A stretch of 19,007 bases of DNA from an uncultured Bacilli bacterium. Its GTDB lineage: Bacteria; Bacillota_I; Bacilli_A; RF39; UBA660. The DNA lies in the NCBI GenBank assembly GCA_934098455.1, contig CAKOOU010000021.1, positions 1 to 19,007 of the forward strand, read 5' to 3'. Of this stretch, positions 7,333 to 14,834 are shown one piece after another. Each line of letters begins with the position of its first letter. Position 1 is the first letter of the stretch. A program made the translations under genes and the position numbers. The notes beneath the pieces were generated by a model, which saw nothing but the letters and a program-made list of their open reading frames with translations, searched no databases and had not been told where the DNA came from.

Positions 7333-9066
7333 ATGCTTTTTAATTTATTTAAGATAAAGAAAGAAATTCCAGCACCTTGGAAGAAATATTATAATGAAGA
7401 TGAGTTAAATTATAAGATACCTAATATATCAATATATGAACAAATAAGAAGAACTTGTTTAAGATATCCAAATAAATATGCAATAGAGTATTTGGGTAAT
7501 AAAATTAAATATAAAACATTTTTAAAGAAAATAGATAGGTGTGCTAATGTTTTTAAGTATAATGGTGTTAAAAAGGGAAATATAGTATCTATTTGTTTAC
7601 CAAATGTACCTGAAGCGTTGATTGCATTATATGCTTTAAATAAAATAGGTGCAGTTGCTAATATGATACATCCGTTGTCTGCGGAACAAGAAATAAAAGA
7701 ATCATTAATGTCTACTAAAAGTAAATATTTAATTGTAATTGATTTATGTTATAAAAATATAAAAGATATTATGCCTTCAACTATGGTAAAAAGAACTATA
7801 ATTGTATCTGCCTCAAATTCTATGAAATGGTATGTGAAAATTCCTTATAAAATATCTAATATGAAAAAAGGGGTATTTTATCCTATAAATAAACATTATA
7901 CTAGTTGGTCTTTATTTAATTTAAAAGGTTTATTCGTTAACAAAAAGAATATTAAATTTAAAAAGTATACAAAAAATACTCCAGCAGTTATTTTACATAG
8001 TGGAGGAACGAGTGGTACACCGAAGAATGTTGTAATTCAAAATAGAGCATTTTTAATATTAACAGAACAAGATAAAATAATTGTTAAAGATATGAATGTT
8101 GGAGAAGGTTGTTTAGCAATTATGCCTAACTTTCATGGATTTGGGTTAGCTGTGTCAATGCATGTTCAAATGTCTTGTGGTTATAAGTGTATATTAGTTC
8201 CAACTTTTGATTCAAAGAAATTTGATGTTTTGTTAAATAAAACTAAGCCAAGTATTATATTTGGTGTTCCAACACTTTTTGAATCTTTAATAAATAGTAG
8301 TAATGTTAAAAATTTAGATTTATCTTATTTAAAATATGTTATTAGTGGTGGTGATACGTTAAGTAAAACACTTGAAGATAGAGTTAATAATTATTTAAAA
8401 GAACATAATTCAAATACAATTATAACTCAAGGTTACGGATTAACAGAAGCATTATCAGCTGTTGCTCTAGGAGTTAAAAACGTAAATAAGAGTGGTTCTG
8501 TTGGAATACCACTTCCGGGAAATTATATAAAAATAATTAATCCTAGTACTAGAAAAACATGTGAATACGGTGAAATAGGAGAAATATGTATTCATAATAA
8601 AGGGTTAATGCTAGGTTATTTAAATAATGAATCTGAAACAAATGATGTATTACAAATACACGATGATGGTCATATATGGTTACATACTGGAGATTTAGGT
8701 TATATGGATGCTGATGGATTCACTTTTTATAAAGGTAGAATAAAAAGAATGATAATATGTAGTGGATATAATGTCTTTCCTAGTCATATAGAAAGTGTTA
8801 TTGAAACTCATCCAGCTGTATTACAATGTACAGTTGTTGGAATGCCACATCCTTATAAAAAGGAAGTTCCCAAAGCATTTATAGTACTTAAAAGTGGTTT
8901 TCATGGTTTATTAATAAAACAAGATATAAAAGAATTTTGTAAGAAAAATTTAGAACATCATATGATACCATATAAATTTATATATAGAAAAAGTTTACCT
9001 AAAACTAAAATAGGTAAGGTTGACTTTAAAAAATTAATGGAAGATGATGGAATAGATGAAGATTAG
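7333..9066 (+). CDS. AMP-forming acyl-CoA synthetase/ligase (ANL superfamily)
   Basis: A 577-residue class I adenylate-forming enzyme. It should activate a carboxylic acid, probably a fatty acid, with ATP and then form a thioester. The family core motifs are intact: the phosphate loop SGGTSGTPK (223-231), QGYGLTE (366-372), HTGDLGY with the ribose-binding Asp (D454), the hinge segment YKGRIKRMI, the GYNVFPSHIESVI segment and PKTKIGK carrying the expected adenylation lysine K562. There is no signal peptide or membrane span. I start at ATG 7333 because AAGGG lies 11 nt upstream; an in-frame GTG at 7324 is too close to that site. mscL follows after 15 nt, so the two form an operon. The substrate cannot be read from the sequence; a fatty acid for phospholipid synthesis or scavenging is the simplest guess. 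Confidence 0.85.
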   Translation: MLFNLFKIKKEIPAPWKKYYNEDELNYKIPNISIYEQIRRTCLRYPNKYAIEYLGNKIKYKTFLKKIDRCANVFKYNGVKKGNIVSICLPNVPEALIALYALNKIGAVANMIHPLSAEQEIKESLMSTKSKYLIVIDLCYKNIKDIMPSTMVKRTIIVSASNSMKWYVKIPYKISNMKKGVFYPINKHYTSWSLFNLKGLFVNKKNIKFKKYTKNTPAVILHSGGTSGTPKNVVIQNRAFLILTEQDKIIVKDMNVGEGCLAIMPNFHGFGLAVSMHVQMSCGYKCILVPTFDSKKFDVLLNKTKPSIIFGVPTLFESLINSSNVKNLDLSYLKYVISGGDTLSKTLEDRVNNYLKEHNSNTIITQGYGLTEALSAVALGVKNVNKSGSVGIPLPGNYIKIINPSTRKTCEYGEIGEICIHNKGLMLGYLNNESETNDVLQIHDDGHIWLHTGDLGYMDADGFTFYKGRIKRMIICSGYNVFPSHIESVIETHPAVLQCTVVGMPHPYKKEVPKAFIVLKSGFHGLLIKQDIKEFCKKNLEHHMIPYKFIYRKSLPKTKIGKVDFKKLMEDDGIDED

Positions 9067-9081
9067 AAAAAGAGGTATAAA

Positions 9082-9501
9082 ATGAAAAAGATAATAGAAG
9101 AGTTTAAAAAATTTATTAGTAAAGGAAATGTAATGGATTTAGCAGTTGGTGTTATAGTAGGTGGTGCTTTTCAAAAAATAGTTACTAGTTTAGTAAATGA
9201 TATTATAATGCCTATTATTGGTATTATTATAGGTGGGCATGATTTTACTAGTTTAACAATAAAGTTTAAAGATGCAACTATTTATTATGGTACTTTTTTA
9301 CAAAATATATTAGATTTTTTAATTGTATCTTTTTGTATATTTATTGTCATAAAATTGTTTAATACTATAAGAGATTCTGCTGATAAAAAGAAGAAAGAAT
9401 CTAATAAAGAAGAAATAGTTATAAAAAAATCTAATGAAGAAATATTGTTAGAAGAAATTAGAGATTTGATTAAAAATTGCAATAATAATATTGACAAATA
9501 A
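9082..9501 (+). CDS. mscL: Large-conductance mechanosensitive channel MscL
   Basis: 139 residues, the normal MscL length. It gates a wide pore in the cytoplasmic membrane under hypo-osmotic stress. The N-terminal helix and first membrane helix match the family very well (FKKFISKGNVMDLAVGVIVG, then AFQKIVTSLVNDIIMPIIG). A short extracellular loop (about 55-72) is followed by the second helix (about 73-93) and a Lys/Glu-rich C-terminal segment ending in the bundle-forming helix EEILLEEIRDLIKN. AAAGAGGT lies upstream of the ATG, 15 nt after the ligase stop codon, so it is likely co-transcribed with the ligase. Its last codons also carry the -35 box of the pyruvate kinase promoter. Confidence 0.95.
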   Translation: MKKIIEEFKKFISKGNVMDLAVGVIVGGAFQKIVTSLVNDIIMPIIGIIIGGHDFTSLTIKFKDATIYYGTFLQNILDFLIVSFCIFIVIKLFNTIRDSADKKKKESNKEEIVIKKSNEEILLEEIRDLIKNCNNNIDK

Positions 9502-9520
9502 ATTGAATCTATTATATAAT
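9491..9520 (+). promoter_or_regulatory. Near-consensus sigma-A promoter for pyruvate kinase
   Basis: TTGACA at 9491-9496 (perfect -35) and TATAAT at 9515-9520 (perfect -10) are separated by 18 nt. The -35 lies in the last codons of mscL (Asp-Lys-stop). The pyk start is 36 nt after the -10. This is the best promoter match in the window, fitting high expression of a glycolytic gene. Confidence 0.75.
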
Positions 9521-9555
9521 TTACTCTGTTCGGTAAAAAGAAGGAGTATAAGAAA

Positions 9556-10956
9556 ATGAAAAAAACAAAGATAATTTGTAGTATAGGACCTGCTACACAA
9601 AATTGGGATAATTTTAAAGGATTAGTAGAAGCAGGTATGAATGTTGCTAGAATTAATTTTTCTCATGCAACTATAGAAGAAAGAAGATTAGATGAAAGTT
9701 TAGTTAAAAGAGCTAGGGAAGAATTAAATGCTGATATTGGTATATTATATGATACTAAGGGACCAGATTTAAGAACTTGTAATTTTAAAGATGATAAAAT
9801 AGAGTTAGTTAAAGGAAATATGATTAGAATAGTTGAAGAAGATGTTTTAGGAACTAATGAAGTTATATCATTAAATTATAAAGGTGTATTAAAAGATTTA
9901 AGTGTTGGTTCTAAAATATTATTAGATGATGGTTTTTATGAATTAATTGTACGTAGTATTGAAAATGATGGTGTTACATGTGAAATAATGAATAGTGGTG
10001 TTATAAAAAGTAGACGTGGAGTATGTATGCCTGGTATAAAATTAGATGTTCCATATATTTCCGAAAAAGATAAAGAAGATATTAAATATGCATGTGACAA
10101 CGATGGTGATTTTTTAGCAATCTCATTTGTTAATAGTAAGGAAGATGTACTTGCTGTAAAAGAATTATGTAAAGAATATGGTAAGCCTGAAATGACAATA
10201 ATTTCTAAGGTTGAAACACAATATGCTATGGATAATTTAGAGGAAATAGTTGATGCATCTGATTATATAATGGTTGCAAGAGGAGATTTAGGAATAGAAA
10301 CTGGATTTGAAAATCTACCTGAGTATCAACAAAAAATGATAGATATGTGTCATACTAAGAGTAAAGGTGTTATAATGGCTACTCAAATGATGTATAGTAT
10401 GAAAACTAATATTAGACCAACTAATGCAGAGGTTACAGATGTTTCTAATGCAGTTTTAGCTGGATGTGATGCTATTATGACTAGTGATGAGACTACAATA
10501 GGTAATTATCCTGTAGAAACAATTAAAACAATGTCTAAAATATGTGAAAGTGCAGAAAAGATTACTAAATATGATATGGACGAATACATATTAAGAGGTA
10601 ATAAGATACATAATATTATTGCAAGATGTGCAGTAGATGCAGCAGATTATCTACCTGTAAAAGCTATAGTTGCATCAACATTAACTGGTAAAACAGCAAT
10701 AGATATTGCTTCACTTAGACCTAATTCATTTATAATTGCAACTACAACAGATAGAAAAATAGCTAGAAATTTATCACTTAAATGGGGTGTATATACAAGT
10801 ATTGTTCCTACTTATGATGATACAGATGATATTGTTAAAGATGGAGTAGAAGCAGCAAAAAATATTTTAAAATTAAATAAAGATGATATCGTAGTTGTTG
10901 TTGGTGGAAGCCCTGCTATAGCACATACTAATTTTATTAAAATAGAAAGAATATAA
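9556..10956 (+). CDS. pyk: Pyruvate kinase
   Basis: 466 residues; converts phosphoenolpyruvate and ADP to pyruvate and ATP in glycolysis. The N-terminal barrel starts TKIICSIGPAT, with VARINFSHA (catalytic-site Arg R32) and DTKGPDLRT (66-74). The B domain spans about 75-165. Metal and substrate residues are present in IISKVE (K218, E220) and ARGDLG (R242, D244), and the ATQM threonine is T276. The C-terminal effector domain (about 340-466) has TGKTAIDIASLRP. There is no extra PEP-utiliser domain. Divergence is notable. The residue that is Glu in K+-dependent enzymes and Lys in K+-independent ones is Asp here (D71). The usual PTRAE is PTNAE (N290), and MLSGETA reads MTSDETT. It has its own promoter and an AAGGAG-type site and is followed by a strong terminator, so it is probably monocistronic. 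Confidence 0.95.
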   Translation: MKKTKIICSIGPATQNWDNFKGLVEAGMNVARINFSHATIEERRLDESLVKRAREELNADIGILYDTKGPDLRTCNFKDDKIELVKGNMIRIVEEDVLGTNEVISLNYKGVLKDLSVGSKILLDDGFYELIVRSIENDGVTCEIMNSGVIKSRRGVCMPGIKLDVPYISEKDKEDIKYACDNDGDFLAISFVNSKEDVLAVKELCKEYGKPEMTIISKVETQYAMDNLEEIVDASDYIMVARGDLGIETGFENLPEYQQKMIDMCHTKSKGVIMATQMMYSMKTNIRPTNAEVTDVSNAVLAGCDAIMTSDETTIGNYPVETIKTMSKICESAEKITKYDMDEYILRGNKIHNIIARCAVDAADYLPVKAIVASTLTGKTAIDIASLRPNSFIIATTTDRKIARNLSLKWGVYTSIVPTYDDTDDIVKDGVEAAKNILKLNKDDIVVVVGGSPAIAHTNFIKIERI

Positions 10957-10966
10957 TGTAAACTTT

Positions 10967-11003
10967 AATCAGTATAATAGTAAAGTTATACTGATTTTGT
11001 TTT
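10967..11003 (+). terminator. Strong intrinsic terminator of pyk
   Basis: An 11-bp perfect stem (AATCAGTATAA at 10967-10977 with TTATACTGATT at 10986-10996) and an 8-nt loop are followed by TTGTTTT. It starts 11 nt after the pyk stop codon. Confidence 0.8.
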
Positions 11004-11022
11004 ATAAATATCATATTTAGTG

Positions 11023-11028
11023 TATAAT
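11023..11028 (+). promoter_or_regulatory. Candidate -10 for mraY
   Basis: A consensus TATAAT lies 19 nt before the mraY ATG, after the pyk terminator. No clear -35 is visible. mraY needs a promoter here because the upstream transcript is terminated. Confidence 0.4.
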
Positions 11029-11046
11029 TAAATAAGAGGTGGCAAT

Positions 11047-12039
11047 ATGTTAATTTTAGCAAAAACAGTACTTGGTATAATGTTAGGCTTTATAATATCT
11101 TTAATTGCTGGCTTAATAATAATACCAATACTAAGAAAAAAGAAATTAGGACAACAAACATGTAAATTAATAAATGATAGACATATAAAAAAAGAAGGTA
11201 CTCCTACAATAGGGGGATTAATATTTATTATACCTACTATAATAAGTATACTACTTTTATATTTTAAAGGTAGTTTGAAGTTTAATCATAATTTAATAAT
11301 ATTAATATTTGTATTTATATCTTATGGATTATTAGGTTATGTTGATGATATGTTAAAAATTAAAAGACATAATAATGAAGGTATATCTATTAAGATAAAA
11401 TTTATTGTACAATTATTGATTGCAATAATATTCTATTTTATTTATAAGTATAATGGTGGTTTAACAGATTTAACTATTAGTTTATTTGGATTTAAGTTAC
11501 AAATGGGTTATTTCTTTGGTATATTTATATTATTCTTATTAGTTGGAACAACAAATGCTGTTAATATAACTGATGGACTTGATGGTTTGTGCGGTGGATT
11601 ATCTGTTATGGCTTTCTTGTCTTATGGTGTTATTGCTTGGGGTTCTTATTGGATAAGTGGCTATCAAGAAATTGCAATATTCTGTTTTGTTCTTGTTGGA
11701 GCATTATTAGGATTTTTAGTATTTAATACTCATCCTGCTAAAGTGTTTATGGGAGATACTGGTAGTTTGGCCTTAGGTGGTGCTCTTGCAACAGTTGCGA
11801 TAGTTACAAGACATGAAATAAGTTTAGCAATTATTGGTGGAGTATTCGTAGTAGAAACATTATCTAGTTTAATTCAAATAATTGCTATTAGAAAATTTAA
11901 TAAGAAAATATTTAAGAAAGCTCCACTTCATCATCATTTCGAACAACTAGGTTGGAGTGAAACAGATATAGTAAAATTATTTTGGATAGCAGGTTTTATG
12001 TTAGGTATGCTAGGTATAATATATGGAGTATGGTTATAA
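11047..12039 (+). CDS. mraY: Phospho-N-acetylmuramoyl-pentapeptide transferase
   Basis: 330 residues, normal for MraY. In the cytoplasmic membrane it transfers phospho-MurNAc-pentapeptide from UDP to undecaprenyl phosphate, making lipid I of peptidoglycan. About ten membrane helices are visible. Family motifs: GTPTIGG (51-57), GYVDDMLK with the Asp pair 100-101, NAVNITDGLDGL (D176, D179), FNTHPAKVFMGDTGS (D237) and the histidine loop APLHHHFE (295-297). The site AAGAGGTGG is well placed before the ATG. The gene is followed by a SEDS gene, an order reminiscent of the dcw cluster but without murD between. An intrinsic-terminator-like hairpin spans its stop codon. Confidence 0.95.
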   Translation: MLILAKTVLGIMLGFIISLIAGLIIIPILRKKKLGQQTCKLINDRHIKKEGTPTIGGLIFIIPTIISILLLYFKGSLKFNHNLIILIFVFISYGLLGYVDDMLKIKRHNNEGISIKIKFIVQLLIAIIFYFIYKYNGGLTDLTISLFGFKLQMGYFFGIFILFLLVGTTNAVNITDGLDGLCGGLSVMAFLSYGVIAWGSYWISGYQEIAIFCFVLVGALLGFLVFNTHPAKVFMGDTGSLALGGALATVAIVTRHEISLAIIGGVFVVETLSSLIQIIAIRKFNKKIFKKAPLHHHFEQLGWSETDIVKLFWIAGFMLGMLGIIYGVWL

Positions 12040-12054
12040 ATCATACTTTTTTTT
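12027..12054 (+). terminator. Terminator-like hairpin spanning the mraY stop codon
   Basis: AGTATGGTT (12027-12035) pairs with AATCATACT (12039-12047), 9 bp with one G-U and a 3-nt loop, followed by eight T (12047-12054). The mraY stop codon (12037-12039) lies at the loop. No convincing promoter lies between this and the next gene, so it may attenuate rather than block transcription into it. Confidence 0.55.
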
Positions 12055-12077
12055 ATATAATTAAATAGGTGATTATC

Positions 12078-13163
12078 TTGAAAAACGCTGATTATAAATT
12101 ATTTATAAGTGTAATTATTTTAGCATTATTTGGATGTTTTATGATTTATTCATCTAGTAATATATGGGCAGAATTCAAATTTAATAATCCTTATAAATAT
12201 TTTATTAATCAATTTGTATTTTATATGATAGGTGTTATTGGTATGTATGTAACATCTAAGATAGATTATAATTTATATAAAAAAAAATCTAATTTAATTA
12301 TTTTAATATGTTTTATTTTATTAGTACTTGTTTTAATTCCAGGAATTGGAGTGGTTAGAAATGGTAGTAGAAGTTGGTTTGGTTTAGGTGGATTTGGTTT
12401 ACAACCTAGTGAGGCTGCTAAGATAGGTTTAGTTATATTTGTTAGTAAATACTTAAGTAATAATTATAATATAATGTATGATATTAAGAAAGGTGTTTTT
12501 CCTATAATAAGTGTAATTGGTGTATTCTTTCTTCTTATAATGTTAGAACCTGATTTTGGTACTGCTATGGTTATAACAATGTGTTTAGTAGCAATGATAT
12601 TTATTTCTAAAGTTAAGTTATCTTTCTTTGTTAAAATAGGAGTATGTGGATTGGTAGGTATAGTAGGATTAATTATAATTGCACCATATAGAATGGCTAG
12701 AATAGTTTCTTTTATTAATCCATGGACTGACCCACTAGGTAGTGGTTTTCAAATAATACAAAGCTTATATGCTATCGGTCCTGGAGGTTTATTTGGTATG
12801 GGGATAGGAAAAAGTATTCAAAAACATTTTTATCTTCCTGAACCTCAAACTGATTTTATATTTTCTATTATAAGTGAAGAATTAGGATTTATTGGTGTAT
12901 TATTAGTTAGTTCGTTCTTTATATTTATTTTTTATAGATGTATTAAAATAAGTATGAATACAAAAGATTTATTTGGTAAATATTTATCTTTTGGTTTATC
13001 TTTTATGATTATATTTCAAACACTTTTAAATTTATCTGTTGTAGTTGGTTTGGTACCAGTTACTGGTGTTACATTACCATTTTTATCTTACGGAGGTTCA
13101 TCTCTTTTAGTTAGTATGGTAAGTATTGGAATAATATTAAATATTAGTATGGATAATGATTAA
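12078..13163 (+). CDS. ftsW: SEDS peptidoglycan glycosyltransferase, FtsW/SpoVE type
   Basis: 361 residues from TTG 12078, chosen because AGGTGAT (12067-12073) lies 4 nt before it; an in-frame GTG at 12069 overlaps that site. SEDS proteins polymerise lipid II into glycan strands with a partner class B penicillin-binding protein. About ten membrane helices are visible. Hallmarks: GCFMIYSSS, RNGSRSWFGLGGFGLQPSEAAK, EPDFGTAM, FINPWTDPLGSGFQIIQSLYAIG, the extracytoplasmic PEPQTDFIFSIISEELGF with its conserved Asp, and the end motif GVTLPFLSYGGSS. I favour FtsW/SpoVE over RodA because of the neighbouring mraY and the QIIQSLYAIGPGGLFGMG wording, but RodA cannot be excluded. The partner PBP is not in the window. 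Confidence 0.85.
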   Translation: MKNADYKLFISVIILALFGCFMIYSSSNIWAEFKFNNPYKYFINQFVFYMIGVIGMYVTSKIDYNLYKKKSNLIILICFILLVLVLIPGIGVVRNGSRSWFGLGGFGLQPSEAAKIGLVIFVSKYLSNNYNIMYDIKKGVFPIISVIGVFFLLIMLEPDFGTAMVITMCLVAMIFISKVKLSFFVKIGVCGLVGIVGLIIIAPYRMARIVSFINPWTDPLGSGFQIIQSLYAIGPGGLFGMGIGKSIQKHFYLPEPQTDFIFSIISEELGFIGVLLVSSFFIFIFYRCIKISMNTKDLFGKYLSFGLSFMIIFQTLLNLSVVVGLVPVTGVTLPFLSYGGSSLLVSMVSIGIILNISMDND

Positions 13164-13487
13164 TAAAAAAAAATCTGTTTGCAAAACTTTTGTGTGATGA
13201 GACTTTTTTCTTCCTATTATTATATAAAAGAGGTAATGTTAATTATATTTGAATATGAGTGAAATGTAGAGTTATCTACATAATTTTAATAAAAAGTATG
13301 TAATTTATGTAGATAACTTGACTTTTTTTACTGTTTTATAATATAGTTTAAATGGTAATAAAATGAATTAATAATTTTTTTTACAATGATATCTTTAAAA
13401 ATTATTATTGATATTATAAAAAAGTAACAGTTTTTTTTATTAAAAACTATTATAGAAAAATTAAACAAGAATGAGTAGGATTAGTTT
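13164..13487. other. 324-bp non-coding stretch
   Basis: No convincing gene on either strand. It holds the long hairpin at 13270-13329 and AT-rich filler. AGTTTTT (13429-13435) and AAAAACT (13442-13448) could form a weak hairpin just before the histidine-phosphatase gene. A GAGG plus ATG at 13236 would give only eight codons with the ribosome site too close. No recognisable promoter precedes 13488. Confidence 0.5.
13270..13329 (+). terminator. Long hairpin with T-run downstream of the SEDS gene
   Basis: AGTTATCTACATAA (13270-13283) pairs perfectly over 14 bp with TTATGTAGATAACT (13305-13318), with a 21-nt AT-rich loop. Seven T follow at 13323-13329. It lies 106 nt after the SEDS stop codon. 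It can serve as the operon terminator; the distance and large loop also allow the 3' end of a small RNA or a leader element for the next gene. Confidence 0.6.
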
Positions 13488-14006
13488 ATGAAAATATATA
13501 TGATAAGGCATGGGAAGCCAGATTATTCTTATGGCGATGAACACAATTTTATAGGTCATGGACATGATTTAGCAAAATTAGATAATAATTATATAGAAGA
13601 TGTTATTAAAACTTCAAAAGACAAAAGATTAAAAGAGGCTAGTTTAATTGTTTCTTCACCTTATACAAGAGCGTTACAAACTGCAGCTATTATATCTCGT
13701 GAAACAGGATTACCGATAGAAGTTGAGCCTGATTTAAGAGAGTGGGAACCTGATATTACATATCAATATAAAGTAGGTGAAATGAAAGAATATTATAAAG
13801 ATTATTTAGCAAATGATGGTGTAATTCCTAAAGATAGAGAAGTAAAATGGGAATCAAAAGAGCATTTAAGAAATAGAATTCAAAGTGTTATAGAAAAATA
13901 TAAAGATTATGACTGTATTATTTTTGTTTTTCATCAGTTAGCTATAAAATCTGTAGTCGATGTAGAAAAGGTTAAACCAGCAGAAATAATTTTATATACA
14001 AAATAA
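13488..14006 (+). CDS. Histidine phosphatase family protein (phosphoglycerate mutase-like)
   Basis: 172 residues, cytoplasmic. It shows the branch-1 histidine phosphatase pattern: IRHGKP near the N-terminus with the phospho-accepting H8, SSPYTRALQTA (R61), E85 in LREWEPD as the likely acid, and FVFHQ with the second catalytic H149. It is shorter than cofactor-dependent phosphoglycerate mutase and lacks the usual RHGxSxxN continuation (RHGKPDYS here). A small-molecule phosphatase of unknown substrate is therefore more likely than a glycolytic mutase. The ribosome site is weak (GAGTAGGA about 7 nt upstream). It stands alone between a non-coding region and a bidirectional terminator that overlaps its stop codon. 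Confidence 0.85.
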   Translation: MKIYMIRHGKPDYSYGDEHNFIGHGHDLAKLDNNYIEDVIKTSKDKRLKEASLIVSSPYTRALQTAAIISRETGLPIEVEPDLREWEPDITYQYKVGEMKEYYKDYLANDGVIPKDREVKWESKEHLRNRIQSVIEKYKDYDCIIFVFHQLAIKSVVDVEKVKPAEIILYTK

Positions 14007-14046
14007 AACGAGAAAATAGTTTAATTACTTAATTTCTCGTTTTATT
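14002..14046. terminator. Bidirectional terminator shared by convergent genes
   Basis: AATAAAACGAGAAA (14002-14015) pairs perfectly with 14033-14046 (14 bp, 17-nt loop). The stem's own A-run and T-run serve as U-tracts in both directions. The phosphatase stop codon (14004-14006) lies in the stem and the sortase stop codon (14025-14027) lies in the loop. Confidence 0.8.
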
Positions 14047-14831
14047 AATTTAGCATGAACTACTAACTTATCACTATTATTATAGCAAGTAGAAAGTGTT
14101 AAAATGTTATCACTTGTACTAACACTTGTATTAAAATTGTATTCACTTCTACTAATTAATTTATTTGTAAATGTTTCATATTCATTATCACTATCAAAAT
14201 TAATTTGTAAATAATCGCTTGTAGTTGGTATTTTATAAACACTAAATATTTGCCATAAAGTTAATTCGTTTTCAGTACTTAATTTTATAACAAAATTATC
14301 TTTATTATCTAACCAATCATTATCAAGTATATTTTTTAAAGAACCAAACATAGTTTTATTAACTCTTCCATGTCCGTATATAATAGTGTTTTTATTATTT
14401 AATAAATTATTTCTATAATCTAAAAATAACCAACCACCACCATTAGATTTTTTATCTAAAGAATGATTTAAATAAAAGTCATTATCACTACCTTGAACGA
14501 AAGGATAATTAACATTAGTACCATTAACTTTAATCCAGCCCTTAATATCATTATTTATCTTTTTTAAGTTATCAAAATTAACATCTATCATATTCATTTT
14601 AATATAATCAAAATATGGGTCACTTTTATCAATATTATCTTTTTGTTCTATTATTTCTGTATTATCATTATCTTCTGTTTCAACAACTTCATCTTTTATA
14701 TTATTTATAATCTTATTAGTTTTGTTATTATCAATATTCCATTTAACTATTTTATATATTGAAAATATAAAACTTAAAATTAATATTATAACAATTATGA
14801 TAAATAAAATATTTTTTTTCTTATTCTTCAT
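14025..14831 (-). CDS. srtB: Class B sortase
   Basis: 268 residues. A membrane-anchored transpeptidase that cleaves a C-terminal sorting signal and links surface proteins to the wall or to other pilins. An N-terminal membrane anchor (about 8-25) and an acidic linker (45-75) precede the catalytic domain. Class B wording is clear: GWIKVNGTNVNYPFVQGSDN, YLNHSL, GGWLFLDYRN, then IIYGHG with catalytic H154 and LTLSTC with catalytic C249. The expected catalytic Arg, which follows the Cys by several residues just before the last strand, is Lys here (K255 in SDKLVVHAKL). AAAGGA lies upstream of the ATG. The gene starts 3 nt after the regulator's stop codon, so the two share a transcript. No substrate with a sorting motif is complete in this window; the truncated secreted protein at 18726 is a candidate. 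Confidence 0.9.
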   Translation of the reverse strand: MKNKKKNILFIIIVIILILSFIFSIYKIVKWNIDNNKTNKIINNIKDEVVETEDNDNTEIIEQKDNIDKSDPYFDYIKMNMIDVNFDNLKKINNDIKGWIKVNGTNVNYPFVQGSDNDFYLNHSLDKKSNGGGWLFLDYRNNLLNNKNTIIYGHGRVNKTMFGSLKNILDNDWLDNKDNFVIKLSTENELTLWQIFSVYKIPTTSDYLQINFDSDNEYETFTNKLISRSEYNFNTSVSTSDNILTLSTCYNNSDKLVVHAKLIKREIK

Positions 14832-14834
14832 ATC

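Noticed and set aside
9285..9497. 70-codon minus-strand frame inside mscL
   Set aside because: Opposite a complete, conserved mscL; no ribosome site.
12056..12061. TATAAT as a promoter -10 for the SEDS gene
   Set aside because: The transcript would start in the ribosome site at about 12068, and no -35 lies at the right distance. The hexamer is easily found by chance in such AT-rich DNA.
13236..13262. Eight-codon ORF with GAGG just upstream, resembling an attenuator leader peptide before the 13270 hairpin
   Set aside because: The ribosome site is only about 2 nt from the ATG and the peptide (MLIIFEYE) has no run of a regulatory amino acid. The next gene is not biosynthetic.
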